In this document: positions 22,131 to 35,194 of the stretch, one piece after another | How the letters are laid out: the number at the start of each line of letters is the position of its first letter | Position numbering within the stretch: the first letter of the stretch is position 1 | Source of the DNA: Dioscorea cayenensis subsp. rotundata | Taxonomy: Eukaryota > Streptophyta > Magnoliopsida > Dioscoreales > Dioscoreaceae | DNA: 64,000 bases | Direction of reading: 5' to 3' | Assembly (NCBI RefSeq): GCF_009730915.1 | Contig: NC_052487.1 | Location: 19,584,529 to 19,648,528 of the forward strand | Notes under the pieces: model-generated | What the model was told of the DNA's origin: nothing | Database searches by the model: none | Seen by the model: only the letters and a program-made list of their open reading frames with translations | Program-made: the position numbers and the translations under genes

Positions 22131-25100
22131 TCAAAAAAGTTCAAGCAAACAGACACACTCTATGTGAGGAGTGTGAGGGAACATGTCCACAGGTTGCACA
22201 CTCTTCAGCTGGTAGCATCCAGAAATACCCTGATCACCCTGCATAGAGTTATTTATGAAACTTGAGCATTATTCTCCATTTACAAAGCTGAATTAAGAGG
22301 CAATTGTATGAGCATCACATACCAAACCATGACATAGGTAGTCGAGATCACGGGCACAGGTGGCTGGATTGCAAGAAACATAGATGATGCGTGGCGCCTG
22401 AAGTTTCAGGAGAAACTTAATCAGCTTCAAGTGCATGCCCGGACGATTGGGATCTGCAATGATATTCAAAGATACATTAGTGTTTTGGTGGGAATAAATA
22501 ATTACCAAATAAATATATTCTCATCCTAATTGCTAGAAGGGTTCAAGAAGCCTGAAAAAACCTTGTAGATTTTGTGTAATCCATTTAACTATAGTTTAAC
22601 TCAGAACATTACAAACCACATCCCAATTAAACCACTAGGGCATATTGTCATGCTCAGACCATACCAGGATGGAACTCTCACTAAAGCCACCTCTAACCAC
22701 ACATTCAGGCTTATTATTTTGTTATAATTTACATAAAAGAGTGGGCATGGAGAAAGAAAGAAAAAAATCTAAACTTCAAACAGAGCTTTTAGAGGCGACA
22801 AACCCATGTTATGTTTTCCCCTAGTGATAGTAAATCATAAACTAATCATGGTTTTACATGAATGGCGCACCTGCATGTCAAGTTTGTGGGGTTCAATACA
22901 AAGAAGAAACAGACAAATAATTAACATGAAAGAAAGTTTCAGTAAAATGGTACCTGAAATAACAATATCCGGCTTAGGAAAATTGTTTCCAAATGAGTCA
23001 TTAATTTTGTTAAGATCCCCTTGAACAAAGGTAGCATTATTGATGCCATTGAGTTCAGCGTTTCGACGAGCATCTGAGATGGCCTCAGCCACAACTTCAT
23101 AGCCATAAACATGTCTTACCCTGGAATTAAAGTAATCTTCATTTTATGAATTTTATGAATTTACGACACAATGCCAGGGCGAGTTAGAAATAGAATCTTT
23201 ACCTTCTGGCAAGGGTCAAACCAATGGTACCAGTTCCACAGAAAAGATCAAGGACAATCTCTGAGCAATCTCCTTTAAGTCCGGCATAGTCCCCAATAAG
23301 TTTATAGAGTACTTCAGCCTGCATAAGTTCATCAAATGCAGCAGACTTTAGGACTTTCAGATTCTAAAGGGAAAAAATAACACCTTGTTTTGATACTAAG
23401 GAAAAGCAAGTTCCATCTTACAGTGAATCTGGACACACACACACACTACAGTGAATTTAAGCCAAGCTGAGAGATCAGAACAGTCCATAAACTAACACAC
23501 AAAAAATTACTATGATTTTTAGTATGTAGCGAACCTGGTGGGCATTGGTTTGAAAGAAGGAATTGGCGGATATCTGAAATGTAAGTCCTCTCAAGATCTC
23601 GGTGATTGTTGACTTCCCATACAAGATATATTCTTCCTCCCCAACAGATGTATTGCCAACAGAAGTATTCACATTATTCATGATACTGACCTATCCACAT
23701 AAGTAAAACAGACATCACAACACCAAATCTGTGAGAGGCAAACTAGGTGCAAAGATTAGTTGCAAATCAGATTGATGATGCCTTAACTCTTCACCCTCGC
23801 AAAAAAATCCATAGTATAGCACAACAAAAGCAATTTAGATTCATCGACAAATTTTATAATATATATTATTATTCAACAAGGTCTAAAAATTTCTTTTCAA
23901 AAGAAATGGATGACATGCTAATGCAAGCAGCTCAAATGGCAGGTGCAGATCGACATTCTTTCTCCAAAGTCAATTAGTCAATTAGTAAAACACATATCTT
24001 TGCTTCATCCTAAAATATAATTTAAGTGGCAAATTAATGCCTTAAGCGGGCATATGAACTCACAAGCTAATTGATTGCTAAGGATAAACAAAAAAAAAAA
24101 AGCATGAATTACATACCACTTCAGGAATAGCTGACACCTTGTTGACTAAAGGCTCCAATAGATCAGGTTTGTAGCTTGATGTCACAAAGTTAACCATGAG
24201 TTCTGGCAGCCCTGTCCTGACATCTCTGAAAGAAAAGATAAATATTAGTTACTTAGACCATCCAAAAGACAAGAAAAATTGTATCTTAATTTTATTTATT
24301 TATTTATTTTAAAAATCCTAAACAAGAAAACAGTATGATGACACAGAAACTAGCCAAGACAAGTGAACAAAATATGTCATAGGAGGTTAAAAATACGCTC
24401 AGCATTTTATGAAGAATTTTCTTACACAAAGCACAACACTCATAAATTAAATCTACTCTCAAACGGTACTTTTTCACCATTATCACAGTAGCTAGATGAA
24501 AAGATTTCAGCCTTGATCCTTGATCAAAATAATTAAAATAAATAAATAAATAAATAAGATCACTCCCGTTAAATCTATGGCAATGGAACTCTCTTACTCA
24601 ATGAACATCATCTTCTACTGGAATCATTGAACAAAGACTATGAAGCAAATGTGATTTCTTATCTTTGGCCAATGTAAAAAATCAACCATGCATAAAATGA
24701 TACATGTACAAAATATATCAAGTACAACAACCAAACCCATTTTCTTTATTTATGCTTTATTATTTCTTCAAAAGTTGCCTGTTATATATCAAGCTGAAGC
24801 AGAACCATTAAAAATTTAAAACAACATCAAGATAGATACTTGCTTCACAGATGATGAATCAATATTAGAAAAACATTTTCCCTATTCAAGTGTTACCTTT
24901 GGTGATGAGTTGAGAAATTTATACCTGGTTCTTGGGGGTTTTTTTAATTGAAATTTACTCCTATATGCTAATGTGGAACCACCCACAATATGAACTTTGG
25001 GAATTTTACCCATAAAAGTTCGGTGAAACTAAATTTTAGGCATTAGGCAAAACCATTCTTGAAAATGAACTGACCTTTTCTTTTTTTAAAAAAAAGAATG

Positions 25101-25531
25101 AAAAAGAGAGGTGCTTGTATAAAAAGGCATCTGTGCTCTCAAATTCAAAAGCAAGAGGGAGATGGTTCAAATCTTCAAAACAGAGTAACCATTTATGGAT
25201 AAATGTTGTTACTTTAAAAAGATGAAAATATTACCTTCCAGTTCTTAGCATCAGGTGTTTAAGAAACCCAGTATGAGTATGGACGTTGTATGGAGAAAGG
25301 CCTAGATCAGGACTTCTCCAGCTACTTTGAATAACTGCAAGAACCTATACAATTAGAAAACTAATAAACAAGAAAGCATTTAAATCTACAGAGAAGAACA
25401 AAAATATGTATAGTGATACTATAAACTTCACAGGAGGGATAAAATATAACACATACAACAAAGGCAGTAAAAACTACATAGAAAAATTACACAATAAGGA
25501 CATAGTGAGAATAAATGATAGTAACAAACTT

Positions 25532-25562
<31 letters not shown>

Positions 25563-27355
25563 GACAAAGACAATAAATATTTTTAGAATGAAAAAATAAG
25601 TTTGATGTGTGTTCTTCCCCCTTTTGACTTACTGCAGTAGTTCCTTTACTATGATATGAAGTTATGGTTGCCCTGACTGAATTTATGCCTCTGCTGCCAT
25701 GGCAACAGAATTAACCCATTCACAGATCACTATAATTCAAGACCAATCCCAATTCTTTCTAAAATGCAGTAGTTCATTCTTGAAACATATATTTTTAATG
25801 CAAGAAAACCATGAATGCCTATATGGATCACAAGTGAACTGACATACAAAAAACAACACTTTTCTTTACAAACAAGTTTTATCATATGAATTCAAAGCAT
25901 TTTATGAATGAACCTTTCATGACAAAGTTAAGCATTTCCACCAATACTTAACTCTACTTCTTTTGCATAATTTATAAATGTCCACCAGCACCTTTATTTC
26001 ACTTTGAGCTCTAGTTCCTCATTCAGGTGCTCCAAACCATCAACCATTGGTTTCATAATTTTTAAGGACAATTCTACATATCATGTCACTAATAAGTAAA
26101 GTTCCTCACCACGGACTTACCTTCTGGTTTCTCACTACTAATAACCATAGTGTGCAATTCCAGAATTTATTACATATTCAAACTCAAAAGTTGAAAGTCA
26201 GAATGTTTTAATGAATCATAATCACCATAGTGGGAACCAACCACAGCAGCAACCTACACCGAATTCAACCTAACAGTTTATGCTTTTATGTAAAATTGCT
26301 AACAGTGTTCACCGAAACAAAATTATAAATGATGCTGACATACTGGTCCTCCAAAGGCATCCCATAACATCAATAAGAAGCCAAAAGACAAACAGGAAAC
26401 AATGCTACTTCCTATGGTACCTCAACATGAAGAATACTGAATAAGTTACCTTGTTAGCAGCTTCACTTTGCAGTAGGCACTTCTCAACATGAAGGACCTT
26501 GTCAAAAAACCCCGGAGCATGCAGCCCCAACGCAAAGCCTCCCACATTCTGACCTTTCCCCTCTTCCAGTTCTTCTGCTGGAACCCATCTCCGGGAACCA
26601 AACGAAAACTCCATCTGAAAGACAAATAAGCAAAAGGATCAATCTAACATCCAAGTCTTAAATCAAAACACCAAATCTCAATCATCAAAACCCAACCTTA
26701 TTCCGGTAATGATACTGAATTTCACACGGCACAATAGGTTTCATCACAGAAGAAAACAATGAATCTCTCTCTGCGAACCTCCCAACATGAACGATTAAGT
26801 CCCGGACCTGCTGCTCCTTGGCTTCGATCTGCGCCTCGTATAGCAAATTTTGCGTCTTGCAGCCTCCACAATGACCGGCATATTCACACGGTGCATCGAC
26901 GGCGTTCTGGTGCGGTGTGATTGTCTTCAGCTTTTGCACCTACAACCCATCCCAAGAATCCATAAGACCAAGAGATAAAAGAAAGAAAACGAGTTCAAAG
27001 TGAAGAGGATTCAAACCTCAGCGTAGGAACCCTTCTTGCGAGAAACCCGACCAATAAACCGTTCGCCGGGGAGGGCGCGGTCACACATGAGGACGAAGCC
27101 GTTGTCGGCGGCCTTGCAGATGCCCTTCCCCTTGAAGGCCAGGGACTCACACACGAGCTCCAGCGTCTGCCCGCGCTTAGGAAAGAAGGAGCGCGATGGT
27201 GATCCCTGCTGCGGCGTTGATTGCGAAGCTCCAGCAGCGTCGTCCGTCTCGGAAGGAGAAGGAAGAGGGAGTGAGGCGGCGGAGGAGCAGCGCACTGCTT
27301 GCAGCCATGGGCGCACGGCGAGGCTTCGGGCGGCGCAGCCTGGGACAACGACCAT
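22131..27355 (-). CDS. RlmD/TrmA-type RNA (uracil-C5)-methyltransferase, predicted organellar
   Basis: Ten exons: 27017-27355, 26697-26939, 26450-26614, 25235-25344, 24117-24225, 23535-23690, 23203-23318, 22954-23120, 22323-22453 and 22131-22238, about 547 aa. It transfers methyl from S-adenosylmethionine to C5 of uridine in RNA. Residues 1-50 look like a transit peptide (Ser/Ala/Arg-rich, few acids). A TRAM domain follows (about 55-113). Four cysteines (131, 137, 140 in CX5CGGC, and 240) match the [4Fe-4S] ligands of bacterial RlmD. The Rossmann part has SFFQTN, DLFCGTGTIG (about 398), DPNRPG (about 469) and the catalytic Cys in VSCNPATCARD (about 496). The start is the only in-frame ATG before the TRAM domain. 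Exon 1 is far more GC-rich than the rest. rRNA versus tRNA specificity cannot be decided from sequence. Confidence 0.88.
25535..25561. repeat. TA microsatellite in methyltransferase intron
   Basis: About 13 TA units inside the 1.1-kb intron 3 (25345-26449) of the methyltransferase gene. Confidence 0.9.
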
Positions 27356-27483
27356 TACCCTGATAAAGCTCGAAGCTTTGGCTATCGATGTGTATTGGCT
27401 GCTCAAACGATAAAAAGGCCTGTGAAACCGGGATCTTTACGCTAACAACCTTCAAAAATATCAAAATTTCGGTTTTTAGTGTA

Positions 27484-29690
27484 AGGCTTTAAGTATAATT
27501 TTTTAAAATAATTAACATGTTTTTTTTTTATATTGTTTTTCTTTTAATTAATTACCAAAATAAGTATTTTCATAATTATTTTACGGAAATAGGAATTTTT
27601 TATTTTTTTAATATTAAATTTTAGTTTTTTTTTAAATTATGAGTTCCACTAATTTTTTAATATTAAAATTTTATTTTTTTAAATTATGATCCCACTAGTT
27701 TTTAATATTAAAATTTTATTTTATTTTTTAAATGAAGCCCTACTAGTTTTAAAATTAAAAAACAGTTTTATATTGAAGCCTTTATAATTTCATAGTTTTT
27801 TTTATGATTATTTTTGTTCCCACTTCTACTCTCCTATATTTACTTTCACTAATTCTAACAAACTATTAAAAATTTAAATAATTTTAATATTTTTTCATAA
27901 TAACAAAATATTAAACATTCAAAAAATTTAATAGTCAAAATTTAATATGTAAAAATTAATCTCACAACTAAAAGAAATTCACTTGATATTTTGAATAGAC
28001 AAAAATAATTACATATGTTATAAAATGATTACAATATCTAGACTACATTATGGCATACAACTTGGGCTAGTAACATTCGGACAATTTCGACAATTGTGAT
28101 CTTTATTGCAACATAAACCACTACACTTTGGCTGACCGTCTTTCCTTATATTATGTTCATCTCATTACAAATTGTGATGGATTTTGGGCGCCCTGAAGGT
28201 GGTTTTCGCATTATAAGATCATCATATAGATATGGATCATTTTGGGCGCCATATCGACCAATTGCTCTAAATACTCCTTTGATAGCTTGATGACGATCAT
28301 AAATAAAACATATAGCCTCTTGCAGTGTCATATCTACTCGTAAATGCTCTAAGAAGAAACGCCATGCATCTAACGTTTCTCCCTCCATAGTGGCAACTGC
28401 AATTGGAAGAATATTTTTATTACCATATTGTGCAATCGCCATCAACAAAGTCTTTTTATATTTTTCTAAAGATGTGTACCATCTAGCTGAACTATCGGCT
28501 TACAATATTTGAAAGTCTCCACACATGAGGGGAAACTCCAAAAAAAAACCTTATAGAAAACATTAGTATCACGTACATGTTAATTTCCATCATATGCTAA
28601 TTGAGTATGGAGATCAATTATCGTTGTTACAACATCATCTTTGTTTTGAAATTGCATACCTACATGCAATTCTCCATCTGTCATTGCCCCTCTTAATGTG
28701 TTGACGAATAATGAAGGGTATTTAGGAAATTCTGGTGCAGGTATTACTTCCAAATCAAAGTGCTCTCATATGTGCTAGAGGCTCAAATAGCAGCATCGCC
28801 ATTTCCACTCTTTGTCTTTGTCTGCTAGGATCTTCTACAATGTAATCTTGTAAGTTAATATCTTCCGTGCTTGCTTTGGTATTGTCTGTATAGTTATTCT
28901 CATCTTGGTCATCTCAGTATAATAAAAATATGAATTTTGCTGGTTTGAATGTCAAGGAAATAAAATAACTTTGCAATAGAATAAAGAAACTAGAATGACA
29001 TAAAATTTAGAGAAGAACTTCTTTATATTGATAATTTTTCTTACAACAGTGCTTGTGTGTTTATGTAAAAGGGAGTTTGACGGTTTATATAGGTGTTCAC
29101 CTAACAAATGGATTGTTAGGATCAATTTGATCCAATGGCTTTCGCGGATGAGATAGGTATCACCTGTCACCAATAATTTATTCCATCAACCCCCAATAAT
29201 GCTCTCTACCTACCTTAACAACTTGTTTGACTATTCTAATATTTGGAGATAATTTTAATTTTTATACATTAAAATTTTGACCATAATAATTTTTATATGT
29301 TAAAATTTTGACCAAATATTACCCATAATTTTTATCTGTTAGAATTAGTGAAAGTAGAAATAGGAAAGTAGAAGTGGGAATAAAATCAATTATAAAAAAA
29401 TATTATGAAATTATAAAGGATTTAACTTAAAGCTGTTTTTTTATTTAAAAAAATAAGGGACAAGAGCAGTTTTAAAAAATAAAATAAAATTTTAATATTA
29501 AAAAACTAGTGAGATCCCTAATTTAAAAAAAAATTAATATTAAAAAACTAGTAAAATTCGTAACATTAAAAAAACTAAAATTTAATAAAAAAAATAAAAA
29601 ATACCTATTTTCGTAAGTAATTATGGGAATACCTATTTTAATAATTAATTAAAAAACAATATTTAAAAAAAGCCTCAGATTATTATTTAA
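27484..29690. mobile_element. Mutator-like element with long AT-rich inverted repeats
   Basis: About 2.2 kb. The left arm (27484-27860) and right arm (about 29330-29690) are imperfect inverted repeats of about 350 bp. Paired landmarks are AGGCTTT at the outer ends, ATTACCAAAATA/TATTTTaaTAAT, CTAGTTTTTAATATTAAA, TATAATTTCAT and CCCACTTCTACT/AGTAGAAGTGGG. The interior carries a minus-strand transposase fragment. I could not identify matching 9-bp target duplications, so exact ends are uncertain. The left end lies only about 130 bp upstream of the methyltransferase start codon. Confidence 0.7.
28047..28500 (-). pseudogene. MULE transposase remnant
   Basis: The minus strand encodes QLDGTHL, then (after a one-base shift and a stop) LLMAIAQYGNKNILPIA, VEGET-like MEGETLDAWRFFLEHL and YDRHQAIKGVF. 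This is the core of a plant Mutator (MULE) DDE transposase. It jumps directly to the C-terminal GRPKS...NEMN and, after another shift, a zinc knuckle (CSGLCCNKDHNCRNC near 28080-28130). Everything between the catalytic core and the tail is deleted, so it cannot be active. A further 3' part of the same gene may extend to about 28900 in broken frames. Confidence 0.75.
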
Positions 29691-29854
29691 TTAATTAAAG
29701 AATTATAAAAAAGTGTTATTGGAATAACTTTGATCGGCGCTTTATTTTATTTTGATTAAAAAATGGAATAAAGCCAACAAATAGATGACGTGAATAGGTC
29801 ATCCTTTGAATTTTTTTTATTGCAAGGGTAGTGGTTCACGAGTAGGATGTTGAA

Positions 29855-29885
<31 letters not shown>

Positions 29886-30550
29886 ATATATATATATATT
29901 AATAAAGACCGCTATTTATCATATTAAATATAATAGTGTGTCAATTACAGTTATTTAATTAATCTTTAAATATTTATTAACTTGGTGTCAAATATTATAT
30001 GGATGATTAAAATTTTATTATTTACATGTCTTAAAAATTTTCAGGAATCAAATTTATTTATTTATTTTTTTGAAAAGGTGCAAATCGAATCAAATTAATA
30101 AATTTTTTTATCATATAATTTTAAAAAAAGATTTCTCTCATAAACTAATCTAATAAATAGTGAATAAATTATATAACTATAATGTTGTATAGTATTATAA
30201 TAAATAATATTGACTCAAAATCAGTCTGACTATTTATCATTTAAGTAGTAATTATTTCAGCAAGATAGTAAGTAATTTTTCTCAATGACTTTTACTAAAA
30301 AATAGAAAAATAAAAAAACAAAAAAATAAAGTTAAAATATTAATTAATTTATAATTTTCTAGAATTTTGATTGAATAGCACAAGATACAAATGTTAACTT
30401 TTTTTTTTTTTAAATAAATATTAAATAAAAAAAAATGTATTTTCTATTTTCTTGCTTGCTATGTAATATAATTAATGCATTGATTTGAAAAACCATTCCA
30501 ACGACCTTTCTTCATCTCTTCCTCCGACGACGTCCACAGGCCGCGAATCT
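29691..30550. other. AT-rich spacer with TA repeat upstream of legumain gene
   Basis: Contains an interrupted TA microsatellite at 29859-29899 and otherwise featureless AT-rich DNA. The last 70 bp before the ATG are CT-rich and GC-richer, which fits a 5' UTR. Confidence 0.5.
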
Positions 30551-33500
30551 ATGTCCAGAGTACTCGCCGTCGCGCTCTTAGCCCTAGTACTTTGCTCGCC
30601 GGTGCTGGCGAGCCAAGCTGACCCCATCCTCAAGCTTCCTTCCGATCGCTACGGCGTCTATTTCAACGGAGAAGACGATGAGGGCTCGGCGAGCACTCGG
30701 TGGGCTGTTCTCATCGCCGGATCCTCCGGTTTTAGCAACTATAGACACCAGGTATACCGATCCAAAGCCTACTCACTTGATTTAGTCTTGTTATTGATCT
30801 TAAGGGTCGTACATGAGCTTTGTGTTTGTTTGTTCATCAGTGCTGGTCATCAATCATCAAGCATCAGAGATTTTGAGCATTTGATTTGGTTCGCTTTTGA
30901 TGCTGATTGATGCCTTTATCTGGATCTTCCATTGCTTTTTTCTAGTAAAAATCGTCTTTTGTTGATTTGTAGGAAGGAATGGGCTTCGTTGTGCGGCACT
31001 TTGTGAATTAGAGTCTCATGGATATTCTAATAATATTATTGTTGTGAGGTTGATGTATGATTTTTACGGAAAGCTTTCGAATTTCACTAGGATGTGTGCA
31101 CCGAGGTTAGAGTGAATAGGGACAAGACACAGTACGGATCTTCTGGTTTTTATTTTGTTTTATTTTTGCTTGTTGTATTCGTGGAGAGCAATCGAATGTA
31201 CAGAATCTGATTTCTTGTCAAATTTCGATGAAATTATTTACGGTGATTTTGCTTTTATTTCTGTGAACAATATGTGGTGTGAGTAATTGTTGAAATTGAT
31301 CACCTTGGTGAGAATTCGTTTGATGGGTCTCTCCTTCAGTATGTTGCTCAGTTCTTTAATGGCCATTTTCTTCTTGAACAAATTGCATTTATTAGAATCT
31401 TTTCATGTTAAGTAGTTTGCTCTGATTTGTGTTACTCTTTGTGAGATTGTCTTGACGTTTAATCAATATTTTCTCTTAGGCTGATGTCTGCCATGCATAC
31501 CAAACACTGAAGAAAGGTGGACTTAAAGATGAAAACATCATTGTGTTCATGTATGATGATATCGCTAACAGTGAGGATAACCCTAGACCAGGAATTGTAA
31601 TAAACCACCCAGAGGGTGAAGATGTGTATGCTGGTGTTCCAAAGGTTTGGTTCGTTTTCCTTAGATCATTCTTTGGCCTTTCTGGTGTTGTTTCTTTTTT
31701 TCTCACCATCAGATTTATCGCTTTCAGGATTATGTTGGAGAGGATGTAACTGTTGATAATCTTTTTGCTGTTCTGCTTGGAAATAGAAGTGCTCTAAGTG
31801 GAGGCAGTGGAAAGGTTGTTGATAGTGGGCCCACTGATCATATTTTCATATATTACTCTGATCATGGCGGTCCTGGGGTCCTTGGTTAGTAGTTCTGAAC
31901 TATTATCGTGTGCCTATGCCATTCATTGTTGTGTTTTTTCTTAAAACTCATTGCTAATTATGCTGCTGATTTTAGCTATTTTGTTTCTTTTGTTTAGTGT
32001 TTCTGCTAGTTTTAAAACAGTGCCAATCAAATTGGGGCACACTGTGGCAGAACAATTCTTTTTAAAACTTCCTAATTAATGTTGGGGGGCTGGGGAAGGC
32101 AATCTGTTTCAAAGAGAATCAATAATACTCCAATTGAACAGCCTTAAAGAAGACCTTATGACTAGAATTCTAAAAACAATTGAAAGAGTCAAATAATGTT
32201 CAAATGGACGACTTGTTTCAGCCCCTTTTCTTGGAAGACATTACGATAGTGTAGTCATGGTAATCCTCATCCATCTGTGCGGTAGTTCTGTGATTGGCAA
32301 TATGGAAAACATAGAAGCTGTTATTCCCGGACTTGTCATTTCTGCATCCATGCCACTGGTTATTTGTCCTTTGGTTGCTAGTTGGTTTTGATAGGTTTTC
32401 AAGGAACATAAGTAGAACTGTAAATATGAACAAGGGTTGTATTGGATCATTTACAGGTATAGGCATATGTGCTTTTAAATGGCATTCTCATTTTATATAT
32501 GCTGCTTTGATTAGTGTGAATATGGTCAAACTTCATTCTGTGCAATTCAAATCTTTCTGTTTTTAAGACATGGTTGAGTATGTTATTTGTTATTAGATAA
32601 TTATTATGATGATTAAATTTGGCTGGATGGCTTTTGAGAATGAGATTCATTACCTCTTTCTCATGTTTTTCTATTTCAGGGATGCCCACCCTTCCTTATC
32701 TTTATGCAATTGACCTCATTGAAGTGCTGAAGAAGAAGCATGCTTCTCAATCTTATAAAAGCATGGTAACCTATCATCTGCATTTTAAATATGGGATTGT
32801 GGTTTCCATCTTCTGTAGCGAAATTTTAAATTAATCACTGACAAAATCTTCGTATTGATAACATTAGGTGTTCTATCTTGAGGCTTGTGAATCAGGGAGC
32901 ATTTTTGAAGGTCTGCTTCCTGAAGATTTAAATATTTATGCTACTACAGCATCAAATGCTGACGAAAGCAGTTGGGGAACTTACTGTCCTGGAGACTTAC
33001 TTGGTCCTCCTCCAGAGTACTGTACTTGTTTGGGTGATTTATATAGTGTGTCTTGGATGGAAGACAGGTACCTATCTTTTTCTCACTGGGTTAGAAACGA
33101 AATTTACTCTATTATTGCAAAAAATATTGATATTACGGCACACCTGACACTCACAAAGTCCTTGATTGGAAAAACAATTCTGAGGGCATCATAGAGTGAA
33201 AATTTATACCATTTATGTAGGGTATTTTATGAGTTGAAAAATCATCACAAGCATTTGAAACACGTGAATCATAGCTGTAGATATCATTCTTGGATGTTGA
33301 CCAATATGATCTCTGTAGTTTAAAGAAAACTTAACTTTACCCAAAATTTTGAACTTGAAGTCTTCATATTTGAAAGAGATGTGGATTGGTTGTGATGGCT
33401 GATATTTGTTGTTGTTTTCAGTTTCACTTTTGAATGCTATAATTCTTCATTTTAGAAAGATCATGGAAATACTGTGCTGATTTTTTTTTCTTATTGCTGA

Positions 33501-35194
33501 TAGAATTTATACAATTAAGTTTGATATCCTTTTTTTACAATGCAACTAAATTAACTTGGGTGACATTAAGCTAGTGATTATGGCATCTTATGTTATTGAC
33601 TTTTGTCACTTCATTATTGACTGAAGGAGTTAGTTTAGTGGTAGAGATTAAATTATTTTGATTTTCCCCCTATTTCTGAGCTTTGGTTTTTGTGTCATGG
33701 GTGTAATTTCTTCTCTATGCCTGCAGTGATGTACACAATTTGCGGACTGAAACTCTGAAACAACAATATAATCTTGTAAGTAATTGCAAGTTCCGAGTCC
33801 CTCCAGTATTTTTGCATGGTGCATTGCTAGCTGAATATGCATGTCTGGTATGAGTTAACAGGTCAAAACAAGGACAGCAGCTCATGGTCTGGATACTTAT
33901 GGCTCCCATGTCATGCAATATGGAGATCCAAATCTTGGTGCAGAATTTCTATACTCGTACATGGGATCAAACCCTGTCAATGACAATGTTAGTTTTGTGG
34001 ATGGTAACTCATTACCATCATTTTCAAGGGCTGTTAACCAGCGTGATGCAGACCTTGTTTATTTCTGGAATAAGGTCGGTTGTGTCTGCTCATTCATTTG
34101 GTTAAACAACTCATGCATTGTGAAGGATAAGATGCCAGATGCCATTTCTAATCTCTACTCTCTGCATTCTTTGTCCCTGTGATAGTTTCAAAGGTCACCA
34201 GAAGGTTCTCGTAAGAAACATGAGAGTCAGAAGCAGATGTTTGATGTTATATCCCATCGAGTCCATGTGGACAACAGTATGGAAGCCATTGGGAAGCTTC
34301 TCTTTGGATCAGACCAAAGTTTAGAAACTCTAAAGACAGTTAGACCATCAGGGCAACCTTTAGTAGATGACTGGGACTGCCTCAAGTCAATGGTATGTAC
34401 CTTATGCACTGAAAATTCCTGCCATTCTGTTTCTTCTAAATGCAACATTTTAAAAAAAGGGTTGCGGTGTCCTAACCATCCAACAGCTATTCTGTCCCTG
34501 TTGTCCATTGAGCATGCTCTAACTAATACCCTTTTGCTTGATTATTACCAATATAATCATAAAAAACTATTTTTTCAAGATTTTTTTAAATTATTGTCTC
34601 CTTCCTAAGCATGCTAGCATACCAATTTTAATTGAATTTATCCAAAATACATTGGGAGTGGCACTTATTACAAGTCAATAGAATATCAATTAATATTATA
34701 TGGATATGTCCGTAGATGACTGGTGGATACTCCATAAAAAGGGCGGAAGCTTTTGAGGCGGAGAGCCGAGAGTCGTGGAAAATGAAAAAGTAGACTTAAA
34801 GAATGTCTAGCAAAAACTTAACAACATATATGTCCGATTTTCGTTTATCTTGTCTTTTGGCTTGCAATAGAACAATATGAAAGGAAAGATTCATGCAGTG
34901 GACTCCAATAGTTGGGACTAATGGTTTATTGTTTTTTTGTTTGCATGCTATTTATGTCTACATTCAGATGACTTGCACCATGAATTTATAGGAAAATTTT
35001 CTTGATTTCAGGTTAGAACTTTTGAAACATACTGTGGATCTCTATCACAGTATGGAATGAGACACATGAGATCCTTAGCAAACATATGCAATGCTGGCAT
35101 CAATACGGAAAGGATGCATGAAGTGTCTGCTCAAGCTTGTGTGAGAATTCCTCCCAACCCTTGGAGTTCCATCCACAGTGGTTTTAGTGCTTGA
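30551..35194 (+). CDS. VPE: vacuolar processing enzyme (legumain, peptidase C13)
   Basis: Nine exons: 30551-30751, 31480-31644, 31728-31884, 32680-32765, 32868-33067, 33727-33775, 33862-34074, 34186-34392 and 35012-35194, giving 486 aa, the normal length. It is an asparaginyl endopeptidase that matures vacuolar and seed proteins and takes part in plant cell death. An N-terminal signal peptide ([20 protein letters not shown]) is followed by the catalytic domain ([20 protein letters not shown]). The catalytic His is at about 168 (YSDHGGPG) and the catalytic Cys at about 210 (EACESGS), 42 residues apart as in other plant VPEs. The C-terminal prodomain includes [12 protein letters not shown] and ends in a Cys-containing LSAM-like region ([17 protein letters not shown]). 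The start is the first ATG in frame. No breaks seen. Confidence 0.95.

Noticed and set aside
27356-27406. N-terminal extension of the methyltransferase from a TTG codon
   Set aside because: There is no in-frame ATG upstream of 27355, and plant nuclear genes rarely start at TTG.
28146-28448. 100-codon frame as an independent gene
   Set aside because: It is the surviving core of a broken MULE transposase inside inverted repeats.
30485-30550. Extension of legumain upstream of the signal peptide
   Set aside because: It would need a TTG start. The ATG at 30551 places the signal peptide at the N-terminus, as expected.
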